A stretch of 64,000 nucleotides of DNA from Malus domestica. Taxonomy: Eukaryota > Streptophyta > Magnoliopsida > Rosales > Rosaceae. Position 1 is the first letter of the stretch. Every line of letters starts with the position of its first letter. Both the position numbers and the translations under genes were made by a program. The stretch lies in the NCBI RefSeq assembly GCF_042453785.1, contig NC_091672.1, positions 501,001-565,000 of the forward strand, in the 5' to 3' direction. Below are positions 21,201 through 33,600 of the stretch, piece after piece. The notes under the pieces were generated by a model that made no database searches, had not been told where the DNA came from, and worked only from the letters and a program-made list of their open reading frames with translations.

Positions 21201-24200
21201 TCTCACATGCACACAATTGACACCCTGCAAAACCTATATGAATATATGCCCCAACGTCTCTTGTGTACATCAAAGTTTATGCAGCCCTATAATTCATTAT
21301 TATGTCTGCAACAGGATGTCTCCAAATATGGTGGCATGCATTGCCGTAGAGGCAATATCAATTCTTGAAAAGCTTCACTTAAAAGGGTAAGGTTTATTGG
21401 AAACTTTAACTTATAATCTTACGTGTATGCAACTTTTCAACCCTCCCCAGGCTTTGCTACCAGTTCTTATCATGGATTTTTCATTTCAAACCAGGTTTGT
21501 GCATGGCGATGTAAAACCAGAGAATTTTTTACTTGGTCAACCTGCTACACCTGATGAGAAGAAGCTATATCTTATTGATCTTGGATTGGGTATGCCGCTC
21601 TTGTGCTTCCTTATCTCAACTTCACGCAAACTATTTGTGTACTTTGCATGGTCATATATGATTAGCCAACCCCACTTAGTGGGAAAAGGCTTTGTTGTTG
21701 TTGTTGTTGCATGGTCATATATGATGTGTTTCCTATTTATTGTAAGTCCTATTTCCAAATTTAGTGTTTAATACGTATGTTATATAAATATTCTAATTTT
21801 GTTTTCAGCGTCTAAATGGAAGGAAGCATCTGGTCAACATGTTGAATATGATCAGAGGCCTGACATATTCAGGTTTGTAATGTTAGAACAATGGTCTTAC
21901 ATGTGCTCAGTCATCTTCTGGATGGCCTTTAAATATTGAAATTTCTACTTTTGGCAGAGGAACAATAAGGTATGCAAGTGTACATGCACATTTAGGTCGG
22001 ACTGGAAGTCGAAGGGATGATCTTGAGTCATTGGCATACACATTAATATTTCTCATAAAAGGAAGGTTACCCTGGCAGGGTTATCAGGTGAGTCATTGGC
22101 ATACACATTAATATTTAAATGCGTTTTGCTCTCTGTATTCTGGTCTCATATAAAGCTGACAACCTATATTCTTGTTTTTTCTTGAAATTACAGGGGGATA
22201 ACAAGAGTTTTCTTGTTTGTAAGAAAAAGATGGCCACCTCTCCAGAGTTGATGTGCTGCTTCTGCCCTCCCCCATTCAAACAGTTTCTTGAAGCTATTAC
22301 AATTATGAAGTTTGATGAAGAACCAAATTATGCAAAGTTGATATCCTTCTTTGAAAGCTTGATCGAGCCATGCCTGCCACTAAGACCAATTAGAATTGAT
22401 GGAGCTCTTAAGGTGCTTTTGGTTACTTTTCCAACTTTGTACTTTAATCTTTTTTTGGATATTCTTCGAACTTTCTATTTATTCAACGTTCTGCATAAAT
22501 AGGTAGGACAAAAACGGGGAAGAATGTCTATAAATTTGGAAGAAGATGAACAGCCAAAGAAGAAAGTTCGACTGGGTAGTCCTGCTACCCAGTGGATTTC
22601 AGTGTACAATGCGCGTCGTCCAATGAAGCAAAGGTGAATTATACATTTGTTCAGTCTGATTTCCCCTAATATGTGATTGTGCAGTGGAATTCTCCTACAT
22701 TATTTTTTTTATAATTCTCATTTTCATATGAACATGCATTATTTCCATATTGTAACATTGATAAATGGTACCAGCAGCAGTTGAAGTATTTTTAATGTTT
22801 GATTTTCGTTGAGAAGGTTGTTATACAGTTTATCAGTCCCAAACGGGGTATGAATTTTGGATTAGTTTTCATTATCTTGACTGCTAGTTGTGCATAAGCA
22901 AATTAGCTAACTAATGGAGACTGGCAGTGATATTCCTTTTTTGTTTCCCTGGCTCAAGTGGTGGTGGTCTGTTACTAGAAATATCTTAAATATCAGTTTA
23001 ACTGACCTTTTTCTGAAATTTGATCTGAATCATAATGCTGCCTACCTAATTGGAAAACATTATTGCTCTTAAATAAATTATTCTTTATTGGTTTCTAGTT
23101 ATGGTTTAAATTTTAATCATGTATAAAGTGAATATAAAATACGAGATTTCAATTAATGAAAGCATGCGTAAATTACTATTTTCATCTTTTACCAAATGTT
23201 GATATCCTCTCATACTTGTTTATTTATTTGGTATCTTTTGTTTCTGTTTGTCATGGTTCTTAAAAACCGGTTTCCTATGTCTTCTGACCTGTATGACTTT
23301 AATCAATTTTGTGGATAAGCTGCACTTGTTTTTGGTTAGAGGGAAACAGTAGCTTTTATGCCCTTGTATACTGTCACAATTTGTATCAGGTCCCTGTATT
23401 TTAGGTTTCAACAAAGACAAATACGGGGAAAAATGGAAAAAGATAAGATACGTGTATGTTGAGTGTAGTTCCATAAAATGTAAATGATACATGGACTTCT
23501 CTTAAACTACATTAAATTGTTTTGATTTTGGTTTCTTGAGATGCATGATAATGATGATTCTGATGTGTCTGTATATAAGAATTACTTAGTTGTCTACATT
23601 GCAATTGTTGTGTACATTGTGTAATTGCTCAATGCCCATTTGTTGTGTACATTGTAATTGTTTTCTTGCATGGTATTTTTCACTCTTTGTAAGGAAACCA
23701 AGAGGCATGGCTTGGACTTGAACCTAGGATGGCCTGGGCTTGAACCTAGAATGAAGTGGTGTGTCACCAGGGAGGTGCCCCACATAAAATTTTCTTGCAT
23801 AATATTAAGTAAGCCTCTTACTGGACATGTAGGTATCACTACAATGTGGCGGACTCAAGGCTGCATCAGCATGTCGATAAGGGTAATGAAGATGGCTTGT
23901 ATATCAGCTGTGTAGCGTCTTCATCAAGTCTATGGGCCTTAATCATGGATGCAGGGACAAGTTTCACTGCCCAGGTTTATGAGCTGTCAACTGTCTTCCT
24001 GCATAAGGTTAGCATATGAAATAAGTATATTCGATCATCTTGTATTAGTAATGTATGCACTTCTTGAAGTATTTCTTATCTTTGTTATTTTGTTTGGTTC
24101 TGGACAGGATTGGATCATGGAACAGTGGGAAAACAACTTCTATATTAGTTCAATAGCTGGTGCGGCTAATGGGAGTTCCTTGGTTGTTATGTCCAAAGGT

Positions 24201-25774
24201 TTGCATTTATTTATACCATTGAAATTAATATTTAAATGATTATGAGATTGATTTTTTTATTAATATTTAAATTATTATGAGATTGATTTTTTGTATGGAA
24301 ATGTGTTGTGTGCTTCTATTATACACGTTTGTGGCACTGGTTAATCGTGAAATATGTGATGTTTCTTATTTTTTCCAAATCCCTAATCTCTGTTTCTCTG
24401 ATGTTTTCCTCTACTGGTTTTTGGATCCATTGTGGTTTGTGGATCGGAATGCCTTGATTAGTCAAAGGTTCTATATCTCTAGAATTGCCATTGGATCCAT
24501 TATTGTAATGTCTGAACCTTAGTTTTAAATTGTTTGAAAGAAAACACATTGAATGAAACATAGAATAAGTGCTGTACTTGATTTTAATGAACATTGATAT
24601 GCGTTTTGAAATCCTCATCCTCCTGGTTGGGGCAAGCTGGCTAGCTACCTACACGTGACAAGTTATATTTATGTTCATCCCCACCTTTATAGTTGTTTAT
24701 AACCTGCTTATTTCGGCAATGCAAGTGTCTTATGAGAACCCGTGAACAGAGTTGCATCTGAAGCTCGATGATTTTTTTTTTTTTTTTTTTTTGCTATAGA
24801 ACTTCAAAAAAAAAAAAAAACATTAGGAGTCTTTTGCATCCGTGGCCCAATACTGGTGTTGAAAATTTCAATATTAATCTTTTTAAATTTAAGTTGGCAT
24901 AGTAATGAGCACATGGGAATGTATGTTTTTGCGTGTCACGCTTGTGTATGGATTTTGATCATCTGCATGTTATGCTGGTAAATGAAACATTCAAATGGGA
25001 GACTGTTATATTTTTATGTAATACGGACCATGTCCTAAGCACTGATTTATGCTGTATGGTGTTGTATATAGGTACTCCATACACCCAGCAGTCGTACAAG
25101 GTAAGCGAATCTTTTCCCTTCAAGTGGATAAATAAGAAGTGGAAAGAAGGTTTCCATGTAACATCCATGACAACCGCTGGCAATCGCTGGGGTGTTGTTA
25201 TGTCCAGGAATGCTGGATTTTCGGACCAGGTATATTATTACTCAGAGTCAACTCTGTAGAATTCTTGAATTTCTAAATTATGTTCTTTCTTTTTTTGATG
25301 ATTGCTCATTTGCCCCCTTTTGCATTTGATTTGAAAATACAAGGTTGTGGAGCTTGATTTTGTATACCCAAGTGAAGGCATCCACAGGCGATGGGAAAGT
25401 GGCTACAGAATAACATCCATGGCTGCCACCGCTGATCAAGCAGCCTTCATTTTGAGCATACCAAAACGCAAGTTGATGGATGAAACCCAAGAAACTCTGC
25501 GTACCTCCGCCTTCCCAAGCAGCCATGTAAAGGTAAGAAACTGAGTGTCTCGTGTTAGTTTTAGTTTTCTGTTATTCTTTATAATCTGGGGCTCAAATGT
25601 CTCGGCTTGCCACACCAGAGATGAGAGGTATTACTATTGAGGCATATACATGACAATTTTCACTGACGCTGGATTCTGCGTAACTTGGGATGTTTGTTTG
25701 GTTTGTTTATGCAGGAAAAATGGTCAAAAAATCTCTATATTGCATCGATTTGTTACGGACGGACCGTTTGCTAA
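19778..25774 (+). CDS. MUT9-like (photoregulatory) protein kinase, CK1 family
   Basis: There are sixteen coding exons: 19778-20191, 20508-20633, 20731-20804, 20948-21017, 21100-21155, 21315-21386, 21495-21589, 21809-21872, 21958-22087, 22194-22412, 22503-22633, 23833-24007, 24108-24198, 25072-25229, 25344-25532, 25715-25774. Together they give 707 aa with all phases consistent. The N-terminal ~140 residues are basic and low complexity ([19 protein letters not shown]). The kinase domain follows with glycine loop [12 protein letters not shown], lysine in VALKFEHR, catalytic loop [15 protein letters not shown] in place of DFG, and [16 protein letters not shown] long conserved C-terminal region ends [15 protein letters not shown]. 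Family knowledge: plant MLK/PPK kinases are nuclear Ser/Thr kinases that phosphorylate histone H3 and photoreceptor/clock partners. The gene looks intact. Introns carry SINE insertions (21663 and 23672). Confidence 0.95.
21166..21203. repeat. (CT)n microsatellite
   Basis: CT-dinucleotide tract directly after the splice donor of an MLK intron (exon end 21155). Confidence 0.95.
21663..21707 (+). mobile_element. 45-bp 5'-truncated SINE tail insertion
   Basis: The inserted text begins TAGCCAACCCCACTTAGTGG and ends in a TTG-repeat tail. It is bounded by a perfect 18-bp direct repeat TGCATGGTCATATATGAT (21645-21662 and 21708-21725). TTG-repeat 3' tails are known for TS/Au-type plant SINEs. The element is only the 3' tail of such a SINE, with a target duplication typical of target-primed reverse transcription. 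It lies in an MLK intron. A sister insertion is at 35638. Confidence 0.85.
23672..23789 (-). mobile_element. SINE-like insertion in an MLK intron
   Basis: Flanked by an 11-bp direct repeat TTTTCTTGCAT (23661-23671 and 23790-23800). On the minus strand it contains two B-box-like motifs (GGTTCAAGCCC and GGTTCAAGTCC) about 26 bp apart. Orientation is taken from the B boxes. No clear A tail is present, so SINE identity is moderate. Confidence 0.5.
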
Positions 25775-26643
25775 TTTGTTGAGTGTATATGTGGTTTATA
25801 CCTGAAAAATGCAAGTGAAGCTTTTGAGAGCTTTTTACAAGTTGGTCTTTGAGTAGTTGGATAATCCTTCCATTCCCTGCAAGTAGGAGCGAAATGATGG
25901 AATTATATTTGGAAAACATGTGGCCGCAACCAACAAGCATGATGTTATGTTTGTATTGCTTAATCTGTTTTGTGTTGGATTCAAACTCGAAAGGTGGTAA
26001 ATAGAAACATAACAAACTTGTTTAGGACTTGCCTGCAAACCAATTTATGGATACAATCTGGTTGGCAATTCCTATGAATTTTAAGTACCTGATAGTTTTT
26101 AATTAATCTTAAGAAAAGAGGTTAAGTAATCAGATTTGATGTTCCAAATTTAATCATTCAAGTTCAACCCAAACAGAGCAATTCCTTCCACAACACATCA
26201 AACAGTGTTCGAATCCGTCCAAGACAAACTTATAGGTAGACCCAGCATATACTGATATGATAACTTGGTACAAGCAATTTAGTATTGTTGCTTAAATTGA
26301 TTTACAGTCTGATTCCAAAAGATTTTAATAAACAATTTAAACCGGAATTCAATTCTGACTCCTCTCCGTTGGAACTCCTTATCAATTCATTTTCTTCCAA
26401 TTTGATTACGGATTAGTAAACGAGTCATTAGAATTATTAAATTCTTTTTAAGATGTTAATATTGGCATTGCAAAAAATAAATTTCGACACTATTCTAAAT
26501 ATAGATAGTTTGAAGTGCACATAAGAATTTGAGTCCCAATGATAACTCTTTTCCTTTCGGCTGCCAACAAAGTTAAAAAAAAAAATTATTTGTTAATTTC
26601 AGGCCCAAAACAAAACCACCTAAATCAAACCTTGTAAATTGAA
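25775..26643. other. 3' flank of MLK and intergenic region
   Basis: It contains the 3' UTR of the kinase (no single polyadenylation signal chosen) and then AT-rich spacer. No further gene or transposon edge recognised before the MITE at 26644. Confidence 0.4.
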
Positions 26644-26810
26644 AAATGCTAGGCATATCACATCTTGTGTCTCATTTAATGTGGCAAGTGACGTGTACAT
26701 GTCACGTCATATAATGAATTTATATTATTGGATGTTGATTGTATGCATCACTTGCCACATGAGATGGTAAACCAATGTGGTATAAAGATGTGGGTTCCCT
26801 AGTATTTACT
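26644..26810. mobile_element. MITE with ATGCTAGG-type termini
   Basis: Imperfect palindrome. The left end AATGCTAGGCATATCACATC and the block ATGTGGCAAGTGA pair with the right end, which reads TACTAGGGAACCCACATC and ATGTGGCAAGTGATG on the opposite strand. About 167 bp, non-coding. Confidence 0.6.
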
Positions 26811-27666
26811 TCATAAATTTCACCGATTAGTTCTATTTTCTCTCATCTTATAGCTAAAAGACAAATAAAATATCAATGTAAGATGGTCGGGAAAATAGAA
26901 CAAGTGGTGGGTGAGTATAACATTACTCTACAATTATTTCGGCAGTATGAACCAAACCGAATCATTATATTGTAATTAGTTTAATTATAATTTTGGGTAA
27001 AAACCGATATAATCCGACTAAATTTACAGGCCTTGGATATTGAGGACTCAATACAAAACTGGGCTGTGAATTTGACAAAAGGCTTGAAAATGGACCACGA
27101 TATTATCCGACCCAAAGTCCAAAATAATTCATCACGGGTTGCCAGACCAGACCAGACCAGAGTCCAGACACACTGGTGTGGTGTAGCAGCTTCACAATCG
27201 CACCAGAAGAGCCGAGTGTTGTCTCCGTCTTCGTCATCTCTCTCCAGCAAAACCAAAACCCAAGAATTCCAGCGGCATCGCATTCTCAATCTACAGGTAC
27301 ATACATGAGATGAAACGATTCCTTTCCTTTGATGCTTACACTGATTCAATTTCCTTACTTGTTTCTCGTTGAATTTTCTTTCTTTGTATGAGTTCCCAAA
27401 TTAGCGAACAAACTGTAGCCCTTAGATTGTATATGTTCCAATCAACAAGGAGAACCCAAAATTTTAGTCTTGAATTTTGGGCGTCGACTAGGTTCACTTT
27501 GATTAGTAAACTCAGATGGTTGTCCGATCCAACTCAGCCCCATTTTTGTTTGGACCAGAGGTGGTTCTGTGATTTTGGGGTTAGGAAGATAAAATAATTT
27601 TGCTATTTGTTAATTTTGGTAGAGAAATTAAAACGGGGTTTTGATTTTATTTTGACAAGTGAAAAT
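26811..27666 (+). other. Upstream region and 5' UTR of the INO80C-like gene
   Basis: A non-coding leader exon probably ends at 27296 (CTACAG/GTACAT). A leader intron then runs to an acceptor near 27622, with ATG at 27667. The leader exon assignment rests on splice-site quality and family position, not on transcripts. Confidence 0.45.
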
Positions 27667-30600
27667 ATGGAGCCCGAGGTGGTTGATGCAGAGCTAGTGT
27701 TGCCAACCCACTTGAGCTTCAAGCGCATTCAGATGTACGAGAAGTATCCAAAAGGCCAATCAAGAGGGAGACATTGGAAACATCTCAAGCAGATCATTCA
27801 GGCTGAGAATTATCAGAATTACCCACCCGATGAACCAAATTGTAAGTTATACTGATATAATTAGTTTCAAGCTTCTACCTTTACCCCCTTGCGCAAATTG
27901 TTATTCAAACTGAAAATCTCTTTGCCATTGAAGAACTAAGTATGTTTTTTACTATGACCGTAATAGCGCTTAAGAAATTACTTAGTTTGTAACTTTGTAT
28001 GGATAAATGTATGTATTTTAGCTTTGTATTTTAAGCATATTACTGTCAAGTGTTGTTCTCATTTTGTTTTTCTTAATGTCCCATGCTTGCAGATGTTAAT
28101 ATAGAATCCCCACCCTCTATGCATCCAAGCAAGAAAATTTGTGATATAACAGGATATGAGGTATGTAAAACTTATTCCAAATTTTGAAATTTTGATTTAA
28201 CAGTACCAAGGTTGGATTTTTTTTTTTTGTATATATATCATAAATTTCAGATACTCATACGAGTTTCGTTCGTTGATTCAGTGTCCTAGAAACCTGTCCT
28301 TTCATTCACTATAGCTACATAGTTGCTAGTTAATTACTTTCCAGACTTTCATTCTGTTAAAAAAAAAACCTCCATGCTACCCAATCTGTTTATTTAAATA
28401 TTTGAGAGTGAATTTCATGACCAAGGCAGGCCAAACTGTTGGACTTTCCTGTTATGCAGTGATGTATTTTAGAAATGTGTAGGAAGAAGAAGTTTAGAGA
28501 GAAAGTGAAGAGGCAGAGAGAGTTCTCAAAATATCTCAGTGAGAGCCAAAAATGCTCTACTGCATATATTCATTCTTTCCTCAACATTTACATGACACTA
28601 GGGAGAGAGAAGCTACGTGAGCCTATGAGCTCATCATACCATTCATTACAAGACCCTATGAGATCTTGACACATGCTTACATCTGAGCCTAGCACAATAT
28701 TATCTAATCTCAGCCCTTGATCACAAACTGATTTATTTACACTTGCTAAGGTAAGGAAAATACAGTTTAGACCTTAATCAACTAACACTCCCTTCTAAGG
28801 TCTTAACTGAGATTACCCCAAGCTTATCCCTCAGAGCACAGAATCTGTCTTTAGCAAGTGCTTTGGTGAAAATGTCAGCTAGTTGCTCCTCACTTTTGCA
28901 GTATTGCAGGTCAATTGTTCCTTCCTGAATTGCATCTCTGATGAAATGAAACTTCCTCTTGATATGTTTAGACCTCTGATGGAATACCGGATTCTTTGAC
29001 ATTGCAATTGCTGATGTGTTATCACACATCAAAGGAGTTGGTTCGATCAATTCTTCACCAAAATCATGCAGCACAAATCTCAGCCATGTAGCTTGAGTGG
29101 TGGCTTCTGAGGCACTCATATACTCGGCTTCAGCAGTTGAGAGTGCAACACTCTGTTGCTTTACAGAAGCCCAAGAAAATGCACCACTGCCAAAGCTGAA
29201 AGCATACCCTGATGTGGACTTCATGTCATCTTCATCTCCACTCCAATCACTGTCACAAAATCCTATGAGTAGAGCTGCATTTCCCTTTTCATACTTAATT
29301 CCATAGTCAACAGTTCCTTGCACATATCTGAGTATCCTCCTTGCAGTGCCAAGATGTTTAATGGAAGGACAGTGCATGTACCTGGCAAGTACACATGCTG
29401 AGTACAAGATATCAGGCCTTGTTGCAGTTAAGTATAGAAGGCTGCCGACAATTTTCCTATACAATTCTTCATCTGCAGCTTCACTCCCATCACCTTTCCT
29501 TAGTTTATCCGTGGGAGGTAAGGGTATTGAGACAGATTTGCAGCTCTTCAAACCAAACTTGTCCAGTAAACTCAGTGCATACTTTTTCTGGTGAATAAAG
29601 ATACTCCCTTCTTGTTGGATTACTCCAATTCCAAGAAAATGATGCAACAAGCCTAAGTCGGACATCTCATACTTGTTCATCATATCACATTTGAAATCTT
29701 CAATCATTTCTAAACAGCTTCCAGTATAAACTATGTCATCCACATATATAGAGACAATCAGAGTTCCCTGTCCATCCACATGTTTCACATATAAGGTGGC
29801 CTCACTTGGACTCTTTTTAAATCCACTCTGCAGCAAATGAGTATCAATATTGCTGTACCAAGCTCTGGGAGCTTGTTTTAGACCGTATAAGGCATTTTTT
29901 AACTTATATACTTTGTGTTCTTCTCCCTTGACAATATACCCATCTGGCTGATCTGTATACACTTCCTCTTCAAGGATCCCATTCAGGAAAGCAGACTTTA
30001 CAGGTACAGTTTCCACCCTTTCTGTGCTGCCAAAGCAATGAGTGTTCTTATAGTGTCCAATCTAGCCACAGGTGCAAACGTCTCATTAAAATCAATTCCG
30101 GGCTTTTGAGTGTACCCTTTGGCAACTAATCTTGCCTTGTGTTTTGGTACAGTGCCATCCAAATTCAATTTGGTTTTGAAGATCCATTTTACCCCAACAA
30201 TTGGTTTGTCACTTGGCCTATCAACCAATCTCCAAGTGTCATTCTTCTCAATCATAGTAATCTCCTCATCCATTGCTTTCTTCCAAGCTTCATCTTGAGA
30301 AGCTTCAATGTAGTTCTCAGGTTCAATGACACTGAGTCTACACTGAGCAAACACTTCATTCAGATCTCTCCACTTCTTTGGTGTGTTGTCATAAGTTTCT
30401 GTGAGTGGAATTTCACTCTCCATATTCACAGTGTTAGGAGCATCATTGTGTACACTGGAAACATACTCACTTCTTGTATTTGGGCAAGATAAATCAGAGG
30501 AACTAATATTAGTTTCTTCACACACACCATTTTCTATCTCAGTTATGCTTATACCCTCATTAGCTTCTGAGAAAGGTACTGAGAAATGCACAGTTTCCAT

Positions 30601-33600
30601 ATTCTCCCAGTTAAGAGCAGCATCTTCATCAAAAATAACTCCTTGAGACAATGATCTTCTTGTGTTTCAAATCATACACCCTGTAACCCTTTTCTCTTGT
30701 CCCATATCCAACAAATACACCTTTCTGTCCAGTTTCATCCAGTTTCTGTCTTAACTGGGTTGGCACATGAGTGTAGCAAACAGAACCAAAGATTCTCAAG
30801 TGTTTTACCCCTGGTTTTCTACCACAGAATTCTTCACAAGGAGTCTTGTTCTCTAGTGCTTTGGTAGGACACCTGTTAAGCAAGTAGACAGCAGTGTGAA
30901 CTGCTTCACCCCAGAACTTGAGTGGTAATTTTTTTTCATAGAGCATGGTTCTTGCCATCTCTACTATGGTACGATTCTTCCTCTCAGCAATACCATTTTG
31001 CTGGGGAGAATAAGCAGCAGTGAGTTGCTTTTCAATACCAACATCTTCACAAAATTTTTCAAATTCTAGAGATGTGTACTCTCCTCCTCTGTCACTTCTG
31101 AGTTTCTTCAGTTTGTAACCAGTTTGTAATTCAGTCATGGCCTTGAACATTTTAAAAATTCTGAATACCTCAGATTTGCACTTCAGAAAATAGACCCAAC
31201 ACATTCTGGACTTGTCATCTATGAAGGTAAGAAAATACCTGCTACCTCCAAGTGTCTCACTCATGGGTCCACACACATCTGTGTGTACAAGTTCTAAAGG
31301 CAACTTTGCTCTCCATTTCTGTTCTTTGCTAAAAGCCTCTCTGTGAGCCTTTCCAGTAGCACACCCTTCACACACCTGATTGTACTCCTTTAGATATGGC
31401 AGACCATACACCATACTCCTTTCTTGTAGCATTCTCAGGCTGTCATAGTTTAGGTGCCCAAATCTTCTGTGCCATTTCCATGTGTTACCTTCAGTGGTAG
31501 CAATATTTGCTACAATATGATCCACATGATTAAACATTAGTGGAAAGCATCTATTTCCCTTCATTTTCACAGTGACTATATGATCTTGCAGTTCACGATC
31601 TCTAAATATGCAGGCCATGAAATCACCAAACACCAACCAATAGCCATGTTCAACCATTTGTCCTACACTGAGAAGATTTTCATCCAAACCAGGTACAATC
31701 ATTACTTCTGGTATGAACCGAGTGCCTCTTTTGGTCTCCACAATCAGTGTGCCTTTGCCAACTGAGTCAACCAATTCCCCTGTGCCCATTTTCACCTTAC
31801 ACCTTATACTTCTGTCAATGTTGATCAGCAATGATTCAGTACTGGTCATGTGGTTACTGCAACCACTGTCCAGATACCAAACTCCACTATTTTCTTGCAC
31901 AGAAGCCTTATGACAGGCATAGAACATCATCGCATTATCTTGAACATGATTCAAATAATTTGCAGTATGATTTTTCTTTGGCTGGTGACAATCTCTCACT
32001 ACATGTCCAAATCTGTTGCAGTTATGACACTTAGGTTTTCCTTTGAACCAACACTCTCCATGATGAGCCTTATCACAGATCTTGCACTTTTGTTTAACAC
32101 CCTCAGTGATCTCACCCTGTCTCTCAGGCTGTCGAGTGTTGTTTTCCCACTTCCTAGACATAGACTTCCAATTCTTCTTTCCCTTACTGTGATTTCCCTG
32201 TGTGAGTGGCCTATTCTGTGCTTTAGGTACAAGACCCATAGTGGAGAAAGCATGCTCTGTGCTTGTAATTTCATCAACATGTCTACTCAATCTAAGCTCA
32301 TAACTCTTAAGAGATCCTACCACTTCTTGCACAGTCACAGTATTCAAATCAGAAGTTCTTTCAATCACAACACAGATTGGATCATATTTACTGGACAAAC
32401 TAATCAAAACCTTTTGCACTTCTCTTTGATGAGTGAGGTTCTCACCATAAGATTTCATTTGATTAATTAATTCAAATAGTCTAGTAAGATAGACAGATAG
32501 AGATTCATTCTCCTTCATTCTCATATACTCAAATTCACGACGTAAACTTTGAAGTTTAACAGATCTTGCCTGTTCATCGCCGCGAAACTCCTCCTAGAGT
32601 AGATCCCAGGCACCCTTTGAGGTCTCTTGATTCACAATCCGAGGGAAGATCTCCTTCGAGACAGCACTCTGAATAATGCCCAGTGCCTTAGCATCTTTCA
32701 TGAGCAGATCTTCCATGTGTGCGTCCAACTCGTCATCATCTCCTTCATCATCATCCGATGAGGATGAATCTTCCTCGTCTTTCTCCTTCTTTGTTTTCTT
32801 CTTTTCTCCTTTCTTCTTCGATTCTGGAATAGCAATCCCTTTGTCAACCAATTTCCATATCCCATACGATTTGAAAATGGTGACCATTCTCACTTTCCAG
32901 AACTCGAACTCCGTTCCATCAAAAACGGGAGCTCGTAAATCACCGCTTCCAGATCCAGCCATTTAGCTTGAATCGGAATGAAATTGAGAGATTTCACGTT
33001 GGATTCTCTCACACAATTTCACAGAATTCAACGCCCAGTCCGAAATCGAACCTAGGCTCTGGATACCATGTTGGACTTTCCTGTTATGCAGTGATGTATT
33101 TTAGAAATGTGTAGGAAGAAGAAGTTTAGAGAGAAAGTGAAGAGGCAGAGAGAGTTCTCAAAATATCTCAGTGAGAGCCAAAAATGCTCTACTGCATATA
33201 TTCATTCTTTCCTCAACATTTACATGACACTAGGGAGAGAGAAGCTACGTGAGCCTATGAGCTCATCATACCATTCATTACAAGACCCTATGAGATCTTG
33301 ACACATGCTTACATCTGAGCCTAGCACAATATTATCTAATCTCAGCCCTTGATCACAAACTGATTTATTTACACTTGCTAAGGTAAGGAAAATACAGTTT
33401 AGACCTTAATCAACTAACACAAACTTGTTCAGGTTGCCATCTGGTCTGCCGTCAGGCATCAATTAAATGTAAAATTAATGGCCCAAGTTTGATGAAAATA
33501 TCTTTGGACTGCTAAACTTATAATAGTTGATCAAACTTGGTTGATTTGAGATCCAGCCAGACATTCATATATGTTGCCTGTTATTTTTCCTTGTTGTATA

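Larger units (their letters stand above)
28437..33419 (-). mobile_element. Young Ty1/copia retrotransposon (copy 2) in the INO80C-like intron
   Basis: Two 351-bp LTRs (28437-28787 and 33069-33419) are identical by eye over their whole length, flanked by the 5-bp duplication CAAAC (28432-28436 and 33420-33424). LTRs have TG...CA ends (TGTTGGAC on the left, TTAGTTGATT region at the other end). After the 5' LTR (minus strand) comes TGGTATCCAGAGCC, close to the initiator-Met primer-binding site. The polypurine tract GAAGGGAG is at about 28788-28797. The total is 4983 bp. Identical LTRs imply very recent insertion, yet the coding region carries several lesions. Confidence 0.97.

Noticed and set aside
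32676..32966. Plus-strand Ser/Phe-rich frame
   Set aside because: Antisense shadow of the acidic/lysine-rich copia Gag segment.
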